From contig NZ_JBHUNT010000001.1 of NCBI RefSeq assembly GCF_042685745.1, positions 1,178,001 to 1,242,000 of the forward strand: 64,000 nt of DNA. The letters run 5' to 3'. Source of the stretch: Prauserella_A oleivorans. GTDB lineage: Bacteria; Actinomycetota; Actinomycetes; Mycobacteriales; Pseudonocardiaceae. The notes under the pieces are model-generated. The model saw nothing but the letters and a program-made list of their open reading frames with translations, did not search any database and was not told where the DNA came from. Both the position numbers and the translations under genes were made by a program. Below are positions 49,394 to 57,374 of this stretch, piece by piece (position 1 is the first letter of the stretch; every line of letters begins with the position of its first letter).

Positions 49394-51988
49394 GTGCGTG
49401 CCGATCCACAATCGAATCGAGCCCTGTCCGCGGCTCTCGACCTGCACCGGCGGGCCAACGACGCGGCAGGCAGCGCGCACAACGTCGAGGCGATCCGGTT
49501 GCTCCGCCGCGCATTGCGCATCCTCGACCGCGGCCCCGGCGCCGCTCCGGAGTGGACAGCGGCACGCATTCGGGTGCTCATCAGCCTCGCGCTCGCCACG
49601 GCTGAGGTCGGCTCGACCGCCGAGGGGTTCCGAGGTCTCACCCGCGCCCGCACGCAACTCGACCAGCTGCCGGACGACGCGCGGCGGCAGGAACTCGACG
49701 CCGTCGTGTCCGGTCAGCGGGCGCTGCTGCTGTATCGCGTCGGCAGGCCGGCGGAGGCGCTGGCGCTGTTCGACGCGATCATCCCGACTCTCGAACGGCT
49801 CACCCGGCAGCAGCCGGGCGACGGCCTGCTGCTCACGCGCACCGTCCTCAACCGCGCCCAGCTGCATGCCGAGACCGGCGACATCGACGCGGCGTCCCGC
49901 GACTTCGACCGGGCCATCCGGCTCGCCGCCGAGCACGGGTACACACGCCTGGAAGGCAAGGCGCGGCACGGCCTCGGCGACCTCGCCCAGCTTGCCGGCG
50001 ACATTCCCGGCGCGCTGCGGCACTACGACGAGGCCGCGCGCATCCTGGAGTCCGCCGCGCCGGGGTGGGTGGCGAGGGTGCGGCTCGACCAGGGCCGTGC
50101 GCTGCTCGTGGCCGGGCTCGCGGACGAAGCGGCTCGCCACCTCGACGAGGCCCTGCCCGACCTCCGCCGCAACCGGGTCATCCAGGACGTCGCCGAGGCC
50201 GAGGTCGCTCGGGCCGCGGCCGCGCTGCTGCAGGGCGACTTCGCGGGCGCGCGCAAACTGGCCACCGCCGCGCGCAGGCGCTTTCTCCGGCGCGGCAACA
50301 CACGTTGGGCCGAGGTGGCCGCACTCACCCGGCGACGCGCCGAGGTCATGGCGGTCCTCGACAGCGGCGTGACTCCACCCGCCCGGCTGCCTGCCGACCT
50401 GGTGCGCCTCGCCGAGCGGCTCGCCGGCCTCGCCCTGTGGGACGAGGCCGCGGTCGCGCGACTGCTCGCCGTCCGGTTGCTGCTGCGCCGAGGTGACGCC
50501 GACGCCGCGCGGGAGCAGCTCGCCGCCGTGCCCAAACCCCGGCACACCACGCCCGTGGACCACCGCATGCTGCGCCGCCTGTGCCGCGCGGAGCTCGCCG
50601 TCGCCACCGGGCGCATCCGGTCGGCCCTGGCGCAGGCGCAGTCCGGCCTGGCCGAGCTCGGCTGGGCACGCGACCGGATGGGCGGGCTTGACCTGCTGTG
50701 CGGAACCGCCGTGCACGGGCAGGAACTGGGTGCGCTCGCCGTCGGGCTCGTCCTCGCCCGCGCGGGCGGCGAGCGTGGCGCGCGCAGGCTCTTCGCCTGG
50801 CAGGAGCGCACCCGTGCGCAGGTGTACCGGTACGAGCCGCTGCCGGAGATCGACGACCCGGTGCTGGCGCGGCACCTCACCGAGATGCGGCATGTGCGAC
50901 GCACCGTGCAGCAGAACCGGCTGGCGGGCAAGCCCGTCGCCGCACTCGAACAGCGGTACGCGCGCCTGCAGCGGGAGGCCAGCAGGCTCGGCTGGTACAC
51001 GAGCCGGTGGGGCAGTCCGCGACCGGTGAGCTCGCCCGAGGAGGTCGCCGAGCGGCTCGGCGACCGAGTGCTCGTCAGCCTTGCCGGGCATGATGCCGAC
51101 CTGGCGGCCGTCGTGGTGCGCGACGGCCGGTTCCGTCTCGTGCGGCTCGGTTCGCTGCCGGACGCCGTCGAGCTGGCCAGGCAGCTGCACGCCGACCTCA
51201 ACGCCCTCGCCCCCGACCACCTGCCCGCGCCGCTTGCCCAGGCGGTCACCGCGTCGGCGCAGCGGCGAGCGGACGCCCTCGACCGGCAGCTCGTGCAGCC
51301 ACTGGCCGAGCTGCTCGGCGACCGTGAGCTGGTGGTGATCCCCACGGGCTCGCTGCACGCGTTGCCGTGGGCGGCGTTGCCGTCGTTGCGAGGCCGGGCG
51401 CTGTCTGTCGCCCCGTCCGCGACGGCGTGGGCGGCGGCCGTGAGCACGTCGCGACCGGAGCCTGTCGTGCTCGTCGGTGGCCCCGGTGTGCCCGGCGCGG
51501 TCGGCGAGGTCAGTCAACTGCGCACCGTGTACCCGGGCGCGCGGCTTCTCGACGGCGAGCAGGCCACCACGGAGGCGGTGCTGTCCGCGCTGGACGGGTC
51601 CGGGGTGGCGCACCTGGTCGCCCACGGCGCGCACGAGCCGGCGAACGCGCTGTTCTCCCGGCTGGATTTGGTCGACGGCCCGCTGTTCGCCCACGAGGCC
51701 GCCCGCCTGCCCAACCCGCCGGAGCGCGTCGTGCTGGCCTCGTGCGAACTCGCGATGAGCCACATCCGGCCCGGGGAGGAGGCGCTCGGCTTCGCGGGCG
51801 CGTTGCTGGCAGGCGGGTCGCGGACGGTGGTCGGCGCGGTGGCGCGGGTCGGCGACCGGGCGGCGGCCGAGGCCATGACCTGCCTGCACCGCAGTCTCGC
51901 CTCGGGTACGTCGCCGGCCGTGGCCCTGGCCGAGGCGACCGCCGCCGACCCGCTGCGCAGGCCGTTCCTGTGTCTGGGTGCGGGGTAG
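49394..51988 (+). CDS. TPR-CHAT domain protein (caspase-like protease)
   Basis: An 864-residue protein. The N-terminal two-thirds (about 1-520) is a run of TPR-like helical pairs (HNVEAIRLLRRALRIL, NRAQLHAETGDIDAASRDFDRAI, GDLAQLAGDIPGALRHYDEAARIL). The C-terminal CHAT domain (about 570-864) has the caspase-type dyad His744 (LVAHGAHE) and Cys784 (VVLASCELAMS), both intact. CHAT proteins are caspase-related proteases activated by other factors and feature in bacterial conflict and cell-death systems. GTG 49394 gives the usual N-terminus; a longer in-frame start overlaps the preceding gene. Confidence 0.9.
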   Translation: MRADPQSNRALSAALDLHRRANDAAGSAHNVEAIRLLRRALRILDRGPGAAPEWTAARIRVLISLALATAEVGSTAEGFRGLTRARTQLDQLPDDARRQELDAVVSGQRALLLYRVGRPAEALALFDAIIPTLERLTRQQPGDGLLLTRTVLNRAQLHAETGDIDAASRDFDRAIRLAAEHGYTRLEGKARHGLGDLAQLAGDIPGALRHYDEAARILESAAPGWVARVRLDQGRALLVAGLADEAARHLDEALPDLRRNRVIQDVAEAEVARAAAALLQGDFAGARKLATAARRRFLRRGNTRWAEVAALTRRRAEVMAVLDSGVTPPARLPADLVRLAERLAGLALWDEAAVARLLAVRLLLRRGDADAAREQLAAVPKPRHTTPVDHRMLRRLCRAELAVATGRIRSALAQAQSGLAELGWARDRMGGLDLLCGTAVHGQELGALAVGLVLARAGGERGARRLFAWQERTRAQVYRYEPLPEIDDPVLARHLTEMRHVRRTVQQNRLAGKPVAALEQRYARLQREASRLGWYTSRWGSPRPVSSPEEVAERLGDRVLVSLAGHDADLAAVVVRDGRFRLVRLGSLPDAVELARQLHADLNALAPDHLPAPLAQAVTASAQRRADALDRQLVQPLAELLGDRELVVIPTGSLHALPWAALPSLRGRALSVAPSATAWAAAVSTSRPEPVVLVGGPGVPGAVGEVSQLRTVYPGARLLDGEQATTEAVLSALDGSGVAHLVAHGAHEPANALFSRLDLVDGPLFAHEAARLPNPPERVVLASCELAMSHIRPGEEALGFAGALLAGGSRTVVGAVARVGDRAAAEAMTCLHRSLASGTSPAVALAEATAADPLRRPFLCLGAG

Positions 51989-51990
51989 AG

Positions 51991-52079
51991 GTCTGCCGTT
52001 CGTGTCGCCGTGTCTGCCGTTCGTGTCGCCGTGTCTGCCGTCTGTGTCGCCGTGTCTGCCGTTCGTGTTGTCGTTTCGG
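51991..52079 (+). repeat. 21-bp tandem repeat array, locus 4
   Basis: Three near-identical units (52004, 52025, 52046), flanked by partial copies. Units read GTCGCCGTGTCTGCCGT plus four bases. The array starts 2 bp after the CHAT gene stop, same orientation. Confidence 0.9.
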
Positions 52080-52126
52080 CCCAGAATTGGTGTGAGTGGG
52101 CCGTTCACGTTATTGGTTGTCGTTGG

Positions 52127-53116
52127 TGTGGTTGCCTTGGTTGCTTGGGTGGTTGGGTTTCAGGCACGCCTTCGGCGCGCCGTGGGAAACTGCCACTCCA
52201 CACATGACCATGCATTGTCTGGTGGTTAGCGGCAGTTCCCCACGGAACGGATTTCGTGGTCACGTTCCGTTGTTTTTCGGTTCACTCATATGATTCGGTA
52301 TTTCGCGGTAGAATTGTGGGCATGGGGGAAAGTTTTATCGAGCGCCTGGTCGAGCTGGAGCGGGAGATTGCTCGGCTGCAGGCGTTGCAGGTGCGGGCTT
52401 TGGCGGAGTATTCGGCGTCGCGGGATGATGCTGCGGATGTGGCGTCGGAAGTGGCGCTGGGGTTGGCGATTTCGGAGAATGCGGCGCGGGTCAAAATCGG
52501 GTTGGCGCGGGATTTGGTGTCGCGGCTTCCGGAAACGTTGGGTGCGTTGTCCCGGGGCGAGATCGATCTGTACAAAGCCTCGAAAATCTCGGAACCGACA
52601 GCGGTCTTGTCTGATTCGCGGGCGCGGGAGGTGGATGCGCTGGTCTCCGGGCGGTTGGTGGGGCGGGATGCCTCGTCGATTCGGCGAATGGTGAACCGTG
52701 CGGTGCAGAAGGTGGATCCGGAGGGTGCTGCGGCGCGGGCGGAGGCGCGGCGGCGGGAACGGCGGGTCGAGCTGCGGCACGCCGACGACGCGATGGCCAC
52801 GTTGACCGCCGATTTGCCCGCCGAGGTGGCCTCGGCGGCGTATGCGCGGATCGACCGGTGTGCCCGCGCGCTGCGCAACGCCGGCGACGGCCGGACCATG
52901 GATCAGCTGCGGGCCGACGTGTTCGCCGACCTGCTTCTCAGCGACCACCCAGGTGGGGGCTCACCGGAGGCCGAGATCTTCATCCACATCGACCTCGCCT
53001 CGCTGGTCGGCCTGTCGACCAACCCTGCCGAGCTCGCTGGACACGGACCACTCCCGGCGCCGATCGCGCGGGCGATCGCGTTCGACCCGAACTCGACCTG
53101 GCGGCGGATCATCACC
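52127..53116 (+). repeat. long direct repeat, copy 1 (DUF222/HNH gene and leader)
   Basis: This stretch matches 63011-64000 at an offset of 10,884 bp. It is almost identical except for the first codons of the gene (about 52335-52365) and scattered leader bases. It may extend further, since copy 2 is cut by the window end. Confidence 0.95.
52180..52245. promoter_or_regulatory. 18-nt inverted repeat upstream of DUF222 gene
   Basis: Arms 52180-52197 and 52228-52245 are complementary at 16 of 18 positions around a 30-nt loop. The same structure occurs at 63064-63129. A TATGAT -10 box (52289-52294) follows, and TAGAAT lies 8 bp before the ATG, so a leaderless transcript is also possible. Confidence 0.6.
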
Positions 53117-53695
53117 GACCCGCACACCGGCGCCCCGCTCGACGTGGGCCGCACCCGCTACCGGCCACCGGCCGTCACCGCCGACCATGTGAAGGTCCGC
53201 GACCGCGAATGCCGCTTCCCCACCTGCCACCGACCCGCCCACGACAGCGACCTCGACCACGTCGTCCCGTACCAGCGTGGCGGCGACACCAACACCGCCA
53301 ACCTGATCGGCCTCTGCCGCCGCCACCACCGCACCAAACACACCCCCGGCTGGCGATTCCACCTCACCGACACCGGGGACGCTGAACATCACCACACCCA
53401 CCGGCCACACCTACCGGTCGCCATGACGTGCGACCCCTGTGGGTGGAGCCCCCGGTCCCAGGCGCCGGAGTCGCCGCGAAGGCCCCGCACGATGGACAAC
53501 GGAAACTGTCAGCCGCGTCCCCGCTCCTCGCGCTCGGCGGCGTGCACGAGCCGCGCCGAGAGAAACGTGATCGCCGTCAGCAGCAGCCGCCGCACGACAG
53601 GCCCGCTTCCCCGCACCGCTTCGGTGAACGAGCCACGCCAGCACAGGTCCGTGCCGCCCGCGTCGTTCGGGGTGAACAGGACCTCGCCGCGGTAG
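52322..53695 (+). CDS. DUF222/HNH endonuclease (13E12-type), 3' frameshift
   Basis: A 457-residue reading frame. Residues 1-270 are the DUF222 helical domain (LEREIARLQALQVRALAEYS, ISENAARVKIGLARDLVSRLPETL). The HNH nuclease has zinc-knuckle cysteines CRFPTCHRP, the catalytic DLDHVVPYQRGG, Asn in TANLIGLCRRHH and the closing HTPGW. After GDAE the frame turns to His/Arg-rich text, while the +1 frame reads ITTPTGHTYRSP and stops at 53426, the normal family ending. An extra A near 53385 would explain it. The extension overlaps the convergent SRPBCC gene by 187 bp. Confidence 0.85.
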   Translation: MGESFIERLVELEREIARLQALQVRALAEYSASRDDAADVASEVALGLAISENAARVKIGLARDLVSRLPETLGALSRGEIDLYKASKISEPTAVLSDSRAREVDALVSGRLVGRDASSIRRMVNRAVQKVDPEGAAARAEARRRERRVELRHADDAMATLTADLPAEVASAAYARIDRCARALRNAGDGRTMDQLRADVFADLLLSDHPGGGSPEAEIFIHIDLASLVGLSTNPAELAGHGPLPAPIARAIAFDPNSTWRRIITDPHTGAPLDVGRTRYRPPAVTADHVKVRDRECRFPTCHRPAHDSDLDHVVPYQRGGDTNTANLIGLCRRHHRTKHTPGWRFHLTDTGDAEHHHTHRPHLPVAMTCDPCGWSPRSQAPESPRRPRTMDNGNCQPRPRSSRSAACTSRAERNVIAVSSSRRTTGPLPRTASVNEPRQHRSVPPASFGVNRTSPR

Positions 53696-53976
53696 TCGTT
53701 GGCGGGCGCGCCCGGCCCGGTGAACGTGTAGACGTGCCGGTGCGGCGGCTCGTAGACGATCGTCTGCTCGCTGAGCAGCAGCGGCCACGCGCCGACCTGG
53801 CGGATGGCGCCCACGCCCCCGGGTGCGGGATCGCCCTCGTCCCGCCAGCTCGACTGCAACACGAGCGGCTTCGCCCAGTCGGACCACCGCGCGCCGTCGG
53901 TCTCCAGCCGGAACAGGGTCTCCGGCTTGGCGGTGCTGGTCCGGGTCACCTCGAAGGAGTACGTCTTGCTCGGCAT
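53509..53976 (-). CDS. SRPBCC-family protein
   Basis: A 155-residue START/polyketide-cyclase-fold protein: TYSFEVTRTSTAKPETLFRLETDGARWSDW, GAIRQVGAWPLLLSEQTIVYEPP, YTFTGPGAPANDYRGEVLF and a hydrophobic last helix. In Mycobacterium the SRPBCC protein Rv0910 is the toxin partner of the MT0933-type antitoxin Rv0909; a homolog of that antitoxin is encoded 2 kb away here. A plain lipid-binding role is equally possible. Confidence 0.85.
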   Translation of the reverse strand: MPSKTYSFEVTRTSTAKPETLFRLETDGARWSDWAKPLVLQSSWRDEGDPAPGGVGAIRQVGAWPLLLSEQTIVYEPPHRHVYTFTGPGAPANDYRGEVLFTPNDAGGTDLCWRGSFTEAVRGSGPVVRRLLLTAITFLSARLVHAAEREERGRG

Positions 53977-54011
53977 CGGAGGAACATAACCGAATAGGCC
54001 AAGATGTGGGT

Positions 54012-55955
54012 GTGAGCTCGCCCCGTGCCGATCTGCCCGCGCCGCGCTGGCTCGCCCACCTGCTACGGACTAACCCGGCGCCCGTCCCGTGGAGCCGGAC
54101 CGTGCGCGCCGCGATCGCTCTGTCCGTGCCGGTCGCCGTGGGGGCGGGGGTCGGCGAGCTCGCCGTCGGCGCGCTCGTGTCGGCAGGAGCATTGCCCACC
54201 GTCACGGCCGACGTCGCGGGCCCCTATCGGTATCGCGCGCTCCGGCTCGCCGGAGCCGTGGCGGCGGCGCTCATCGGGTTCGCGACCGGCCTGACCACGG
54301 GCGCCGAACCCCTGCTGTCGCATCCGACGGTTGTGCTGATCGCGGCGGTGTCGGCGTTGATCAGCGCCGGAGGCAACAACGCCTCCATCGCCGCGCTCCA
54401 GCTGTTCGTCTTCACCACCTTGGGTGTCGGACAGGCTGAGGCGGGCACCGCGCCCGGGCCCGCGCTGGCGTGCGTCGTCTCGGGCGGCGCGTGGGGCCTG
54501 CTCGTCGCGCTGGCCGGATGGACGGTGCACGCGACGTCGCCGGAACGGCAGGCCGTGGCGCAGGTCTACATCGAGCTGGCCGCCATGCACTCCGCGCAGG
54601 ACGCGCCGACGTCGCTCGCCGCGCGCCAGCAGCTGACCGCTGCCATGAGCACCGCCTACGACCGGCTGCTGGGCGCCCGCTCGTGGCTGTCCGGCCGGGA
54701 CGCCACCTACCGCAAGCTGCTCGGTCTCCTGTCGGCCAGCACACCGGCCGTGGAGGCTTCGGTCGCCATGGTCAACGCGGGTGCACGCGCACCACGCGAC
54801 GTCATCGAGCACTTCACGGCACTGGCCACTGCCGTGCTCGCCGACGCGCCGCTACCCGATCCGCCCCGGCGCGACCACCCCGACCCCGCGATCGCCGCGC
54901 TGTACCACGCGCTCACCAAGATCAGCACCGAACACGAACGCAGCCGCGGCGACCGCGTGCCGCCCCACCGGCGCGTGCTCGACTGGCTCCGCTCGCTCAC
55001 CTCCGGGCCGCTCACATGGATCGCCGCGGGCCGCCTGACGCTGTGCGTCGCGCTCGCGGAAGCGGTACGGCTCATCGTGCCGCTGGACAACTCGTACTGG
55101 ATCACCCTCACCGTCGGCCTGGTCCTGAAACCGGACTTCGGCTCGGTGTTCGGCCGGGCCGTGTTGCGCGGGCTCGGCACTGTCGTGGGGGTCGGCATCG
55201 GAGCCGTCGCGCTGGGCCTGGGCCTCGACGCGAACCCCTTGGCGCTCGTGGTGTTCGTCGCGCTGCTGGCGGCGGGAGTGGCGATCGGGAAGGTCCGCAA
55301 CTACGGCATCCTCAGCGCGTTCACCACCCCGCTGATCATCCTGCAGATGGACCTCACCACCGGCGGCGACTGGGACGTCGTGTTCGCGCGGCTCGTGGAC
55401 ACCGTCGCGGGCTGCGTGATCGTGCTGGTGTTCGGCTACCTGCTCTGGCCGGGCAGCTTGCGCCCGCGCGTCGGCGGGCGGCTGGCCGACGTCTCCGACA
55501 CGGTCGCGCGCTACGTCGACTACGGCCTGCGCGCCGCGGACACCGCCGCCGACCGGGCCGAGCGTTCCCGCCGCCGGCGCAAGGCGTATCGAGGCCTGGC
55601 CGACCTGCGCACGGCGTTCCAGCAGATCGTCGTGGAACCCTCGCCCGCCGGCCGGCAGGCGGCAGCGTGGTGGCCCGCGATCGTGGCGCTGGAACAGGTC
55701 ACCGACGCGGTGACCGCCGTCGTCGTCACCATCGAGCACGGCGCCGAGCCGCCCGCCGAGTCCGACGTCCGGCTCATCACGGGCGCGCTCGGCGAGCTGG
55801 CCGACGCGGTGCGCAGCCAGCGCGAGCCTGCCGACGTGGAGCTACCCGACACCGAGCAGCTCGCCGGCGTCACCGATCAGCTCGAGAACGCGTTCGGCGC
55901 CGTTTGCGGACCGGATCCGACCAGGTCACGATTCCTTTTCCGGCGCAGAGGCTGA
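54012..55955 (+). CDS. FUSC-family membrane protein (aromatic acid exporter-like)
   Basis: A 647-residue protein with two bundles of membrane helices (about 25-175 and 335-475), separated by a cytoplasmic helical region. The second bundle has NSYWITLTVGLVLKPDFGSVFGRAVLRGLGTVVG, the FUSC/PET motif (NSYW and KPDFG). The C-terminal soluble helices run to the end. The family exports aromatic carboxylates. GTG 54012 was chosen; GTG 54006 is in frame two codons earlier. Confidence 0.87.
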   Translation: MSSPRADLPAPRWLAHLLRTNPAPVPWSRTVRAAIALSVPVAVGAGVGELAVGALVSAGALPTVTADVAGPYRYRALRLAGAVAAALIGFATGLTTGAEPLLSHPTVVLIAAVSALISAGGNNASIAALQLFVFTTLGVGQAEAGTAPGPALACVVSGGAWGLLVALAGWTVHATSPERQAVAQVYIELAAMHSAQDAPTSLAARQQLTAAMSTAYDRLLGARSWLSGRDATYRKLLGLLSASTPAVEASVAMVNAGARAPRDVIEHFTALATAVLADAPLPDPPRRDHPDPAIAALYHALTKISTEHERSRGDRVPPHRRVLDWLRSLTSGPLTWIAAGRLTLCVALAEAVRLIVPLDNSYWITLTVGLVLKPDFGSVFGRAVLRGLGTVVGVGIGAVALGLGLDANPLALVVFVALLAAGVAIGKVRNYGILSAFTTPLIILQMDLTTGGDWDVVFARLVDTVAGCVIVLVFGYLLWPGSLRPRVGGRLADVSDTVARYVDYGLRAADTAADRAERSRRRRKAYRGLADLRTAFQQIVVEPSPAGRQAAAWWPAIVALEQVTDAVTAVVVTIEHGAEPPAESDVRLITGALGELADAVRSQREPADVELPDTEQLAGVTDQLENAFGAVCGPDPTRSRFLFRRRG

Positions 55956-56011
55956 ACCACAAAAGAGTCCCCCACGTTGCGCCCGGGCGCCGATGCTGGT
56001 GGATTGGTCAT

Positions 56012-56317
56012 ATGGGCATCAACTTCAACGAACTCAAGAAGAAGGCGCAGGACGCGCTGACCAAGAACAGCGACAAGGTCGAACAGGGCATCGACAAGGC
56101 CAGCGGCTTCGCGAAGTCCCGCTTCGGCAACAAGGCCGACAAGATCGACGACGTCACCAAGAAGGCCAAGGACTACCTGCACAAGCAGTCGGGGGGCCAG
56201 GGCGGCCGGCCAGGTTCGGGCGGTCCGCAGGCGGGACCCGGACAGCAGCCGGGCGCTGGTCCGGAGCAGCCTCCACAGCCGCCGGTGAACCCGCCGAACC
56301 CGCCCAACCCGCAGTGA
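56012..56317 (+). CDS. MT0933-type antitoxin-like small protein
   Basis: A 101-residue protein. Residues 1-60 are a Lys/Asp-rich helix (LKKKAQDALTKNSDKVEQG, NKADKIDDVTKKAKDYL) as in MT0933/Rv0909. Residues 60-101 are a Gly/Pro/Gln-rich tail. In mycobacteria this family neutralises an SRPBCC toxin. Confidence 0.78.
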   Translation: MGINFNELKKKAQDALTKNSDKVEQGIDKASGFAKSRFGNKADKIDDVTKKAKDYLHKQSGGQGGRPGSGGPQAGPGQQPGAGPEQPPQPPVNPPNPPNPQ

Positions 56318-56327
56318 CGCGGGCCGC

Positions 56328-57305
56328 CTAGGCGACCTCTCCGGTGAGCGTCTCGCCGTCCAGTGCGGTGAGCCGCCCGCCGCGTTCGCCCAGTGCGAGC
56401 AGGCCCTCGCGGGCGTCGGGCGCGCCCAGGTCGAGCGTCACGCTCGCGCGGGGGGCCGCCCGGTGCTCGGTGAGGGACCGCAACGCGTCGTGGCCGGCGT
56501 TGACGGTCGCTGCGAGGCCACCGGTCGAGGCCAGCGAGCCGCGGGCGGCGCCGAGCAGGCCGAGCGCCTCGTCGAGCACCGGCAGCAGTGCCGCTCGGTT
56601 GCCCTCGGTCATCGCGCGCACCAGCTCCGGGCGGCTGCCGGCGACGCGGGTGCCGTCGGAGAACGACCCGGCGGCGAGCGCGGCCGCGAGCGGTCCGCCT
56701 TGGGCGCCGACCGTCGCCAGCACCGCGGCCAGCAGATGCGGCAGGTGCGAGATGCGGGCGACCGTCTCGTCGTGCGCGTCCGCGCGCAACGGCACCACGT
56801 GCGCGCCGGAATCCAGGGCCAGCATCGCCGCCTCCCGCCACGCCGAGAGGTCGGTGTCGTCCTCGACGCAGACCACCCACGCCGCACCGGAGAACAGCTC
56901 CGGCGTGCCCGCCTTCCAGCCGGACTCGGCGGTTCCCGCCATCGGATGCCCACCCGCGAACCGCGCGTCCGGCGCCGACCGGCGCACCGCGTCCCGGACC
57001 GGCCCCTTCACGCTGGTGACGTCGGTGAGCAGACACCCGGGGGCATGCTCGGCGACCAGGCGCAGAACGGCGTCCACGGCGGTGAGCGGGACGGCGAGCA
57101 CGACGAGCGCGTCGTTCGCGGCCGCCCTGCGCAGGGCCGCCGCGACGTCGGAGCCCGCGTCGTAGCCGTCGGCCGCGGCGGCCTCGGCATCCACAGTGGA
57201 CTCCGAAGCGCCCCACGCCGTCCGCCCCGCGGCCACGGCCGCGCGCAGCACGGAGCCACCGATGAGGCCGAGCCCGATCACACACACGTCTCGCACGGGC
57301 CCCAT
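56328..57305 (-). CDS. tyrA: prephenate dehydrogenase
   Basis: A 325-residue NAD-dependent enzyme of tyrosine synthesis. It has GLGLIGGS at the N-terminus, LTDVTSVKGPV, GGHPMAGTAESGWKAG and the helical dimerisation region with SHLPHLLAAVLA. No ACT domain. It ends 10 bp from the convergent MT0933-type gene. Confidence 0.92.
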   Translation of the reverse strand: MGPVRDVCVIGLGLIGGSVLRAAVAAGRTAWGASESTVDAEAAAADGYDAGSDVAAALRRAAANDALVVLAVPLTAVDAVLRLVAEHAPGCLLTDVTSVKGPVRDAVRRSAPDARFAGGHPMAGTAESGWKAGTPELFSGAAWVVCVEDDTDLSAWREAAMLALDSGAHVVPLRADAHDETVARISHLPHLLAAVLATVGAQGGPLAAALAAGSFSDGTRVAGSRPELVRAMTEGNRAALLPVLDEALGLLGAARGSLASTGGLAATVNAGHDALRSLTEHRAAPRASVTLDLGAPDAREGLLALGERGGRLTALDGETLTGEVA

Positions 57306-57374
57306 CCTGCCTCTCCTCTCCCGGCACCGCCCAAGGGGACACGCTGCCTCCCGGCGGGTTCGCGCCCGCGCCTG

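Larger units (their letters stand above)
51989..52321. other. intergenic region with repeat array and DUF222 leader
   Basis: These 333 bp hold the fourth 21-bp repeat array (51991-52079), the start of the long direct repeat (from 52127), and the conserved hairpin and promoter of the DUF222 gene. A 29-codon ORF (52204) is open in both copies but is not supported as a gene. Confidence 0.6.

Noticed and set aside
49253..52108. 951-codon minus-strand open frame opposite the CHAT gene
   Set aside because: Complement of a gene with clear TPR and CHAT motifs; its amino-acid make-up is shadow-like.
52204..52293. 29-codon ORF conserved in both DUF222 leaders
   Set aside because: It lies in DNA that is identical in both copies, so its conservation says nothing about coding, and no ribosome site precedes it.
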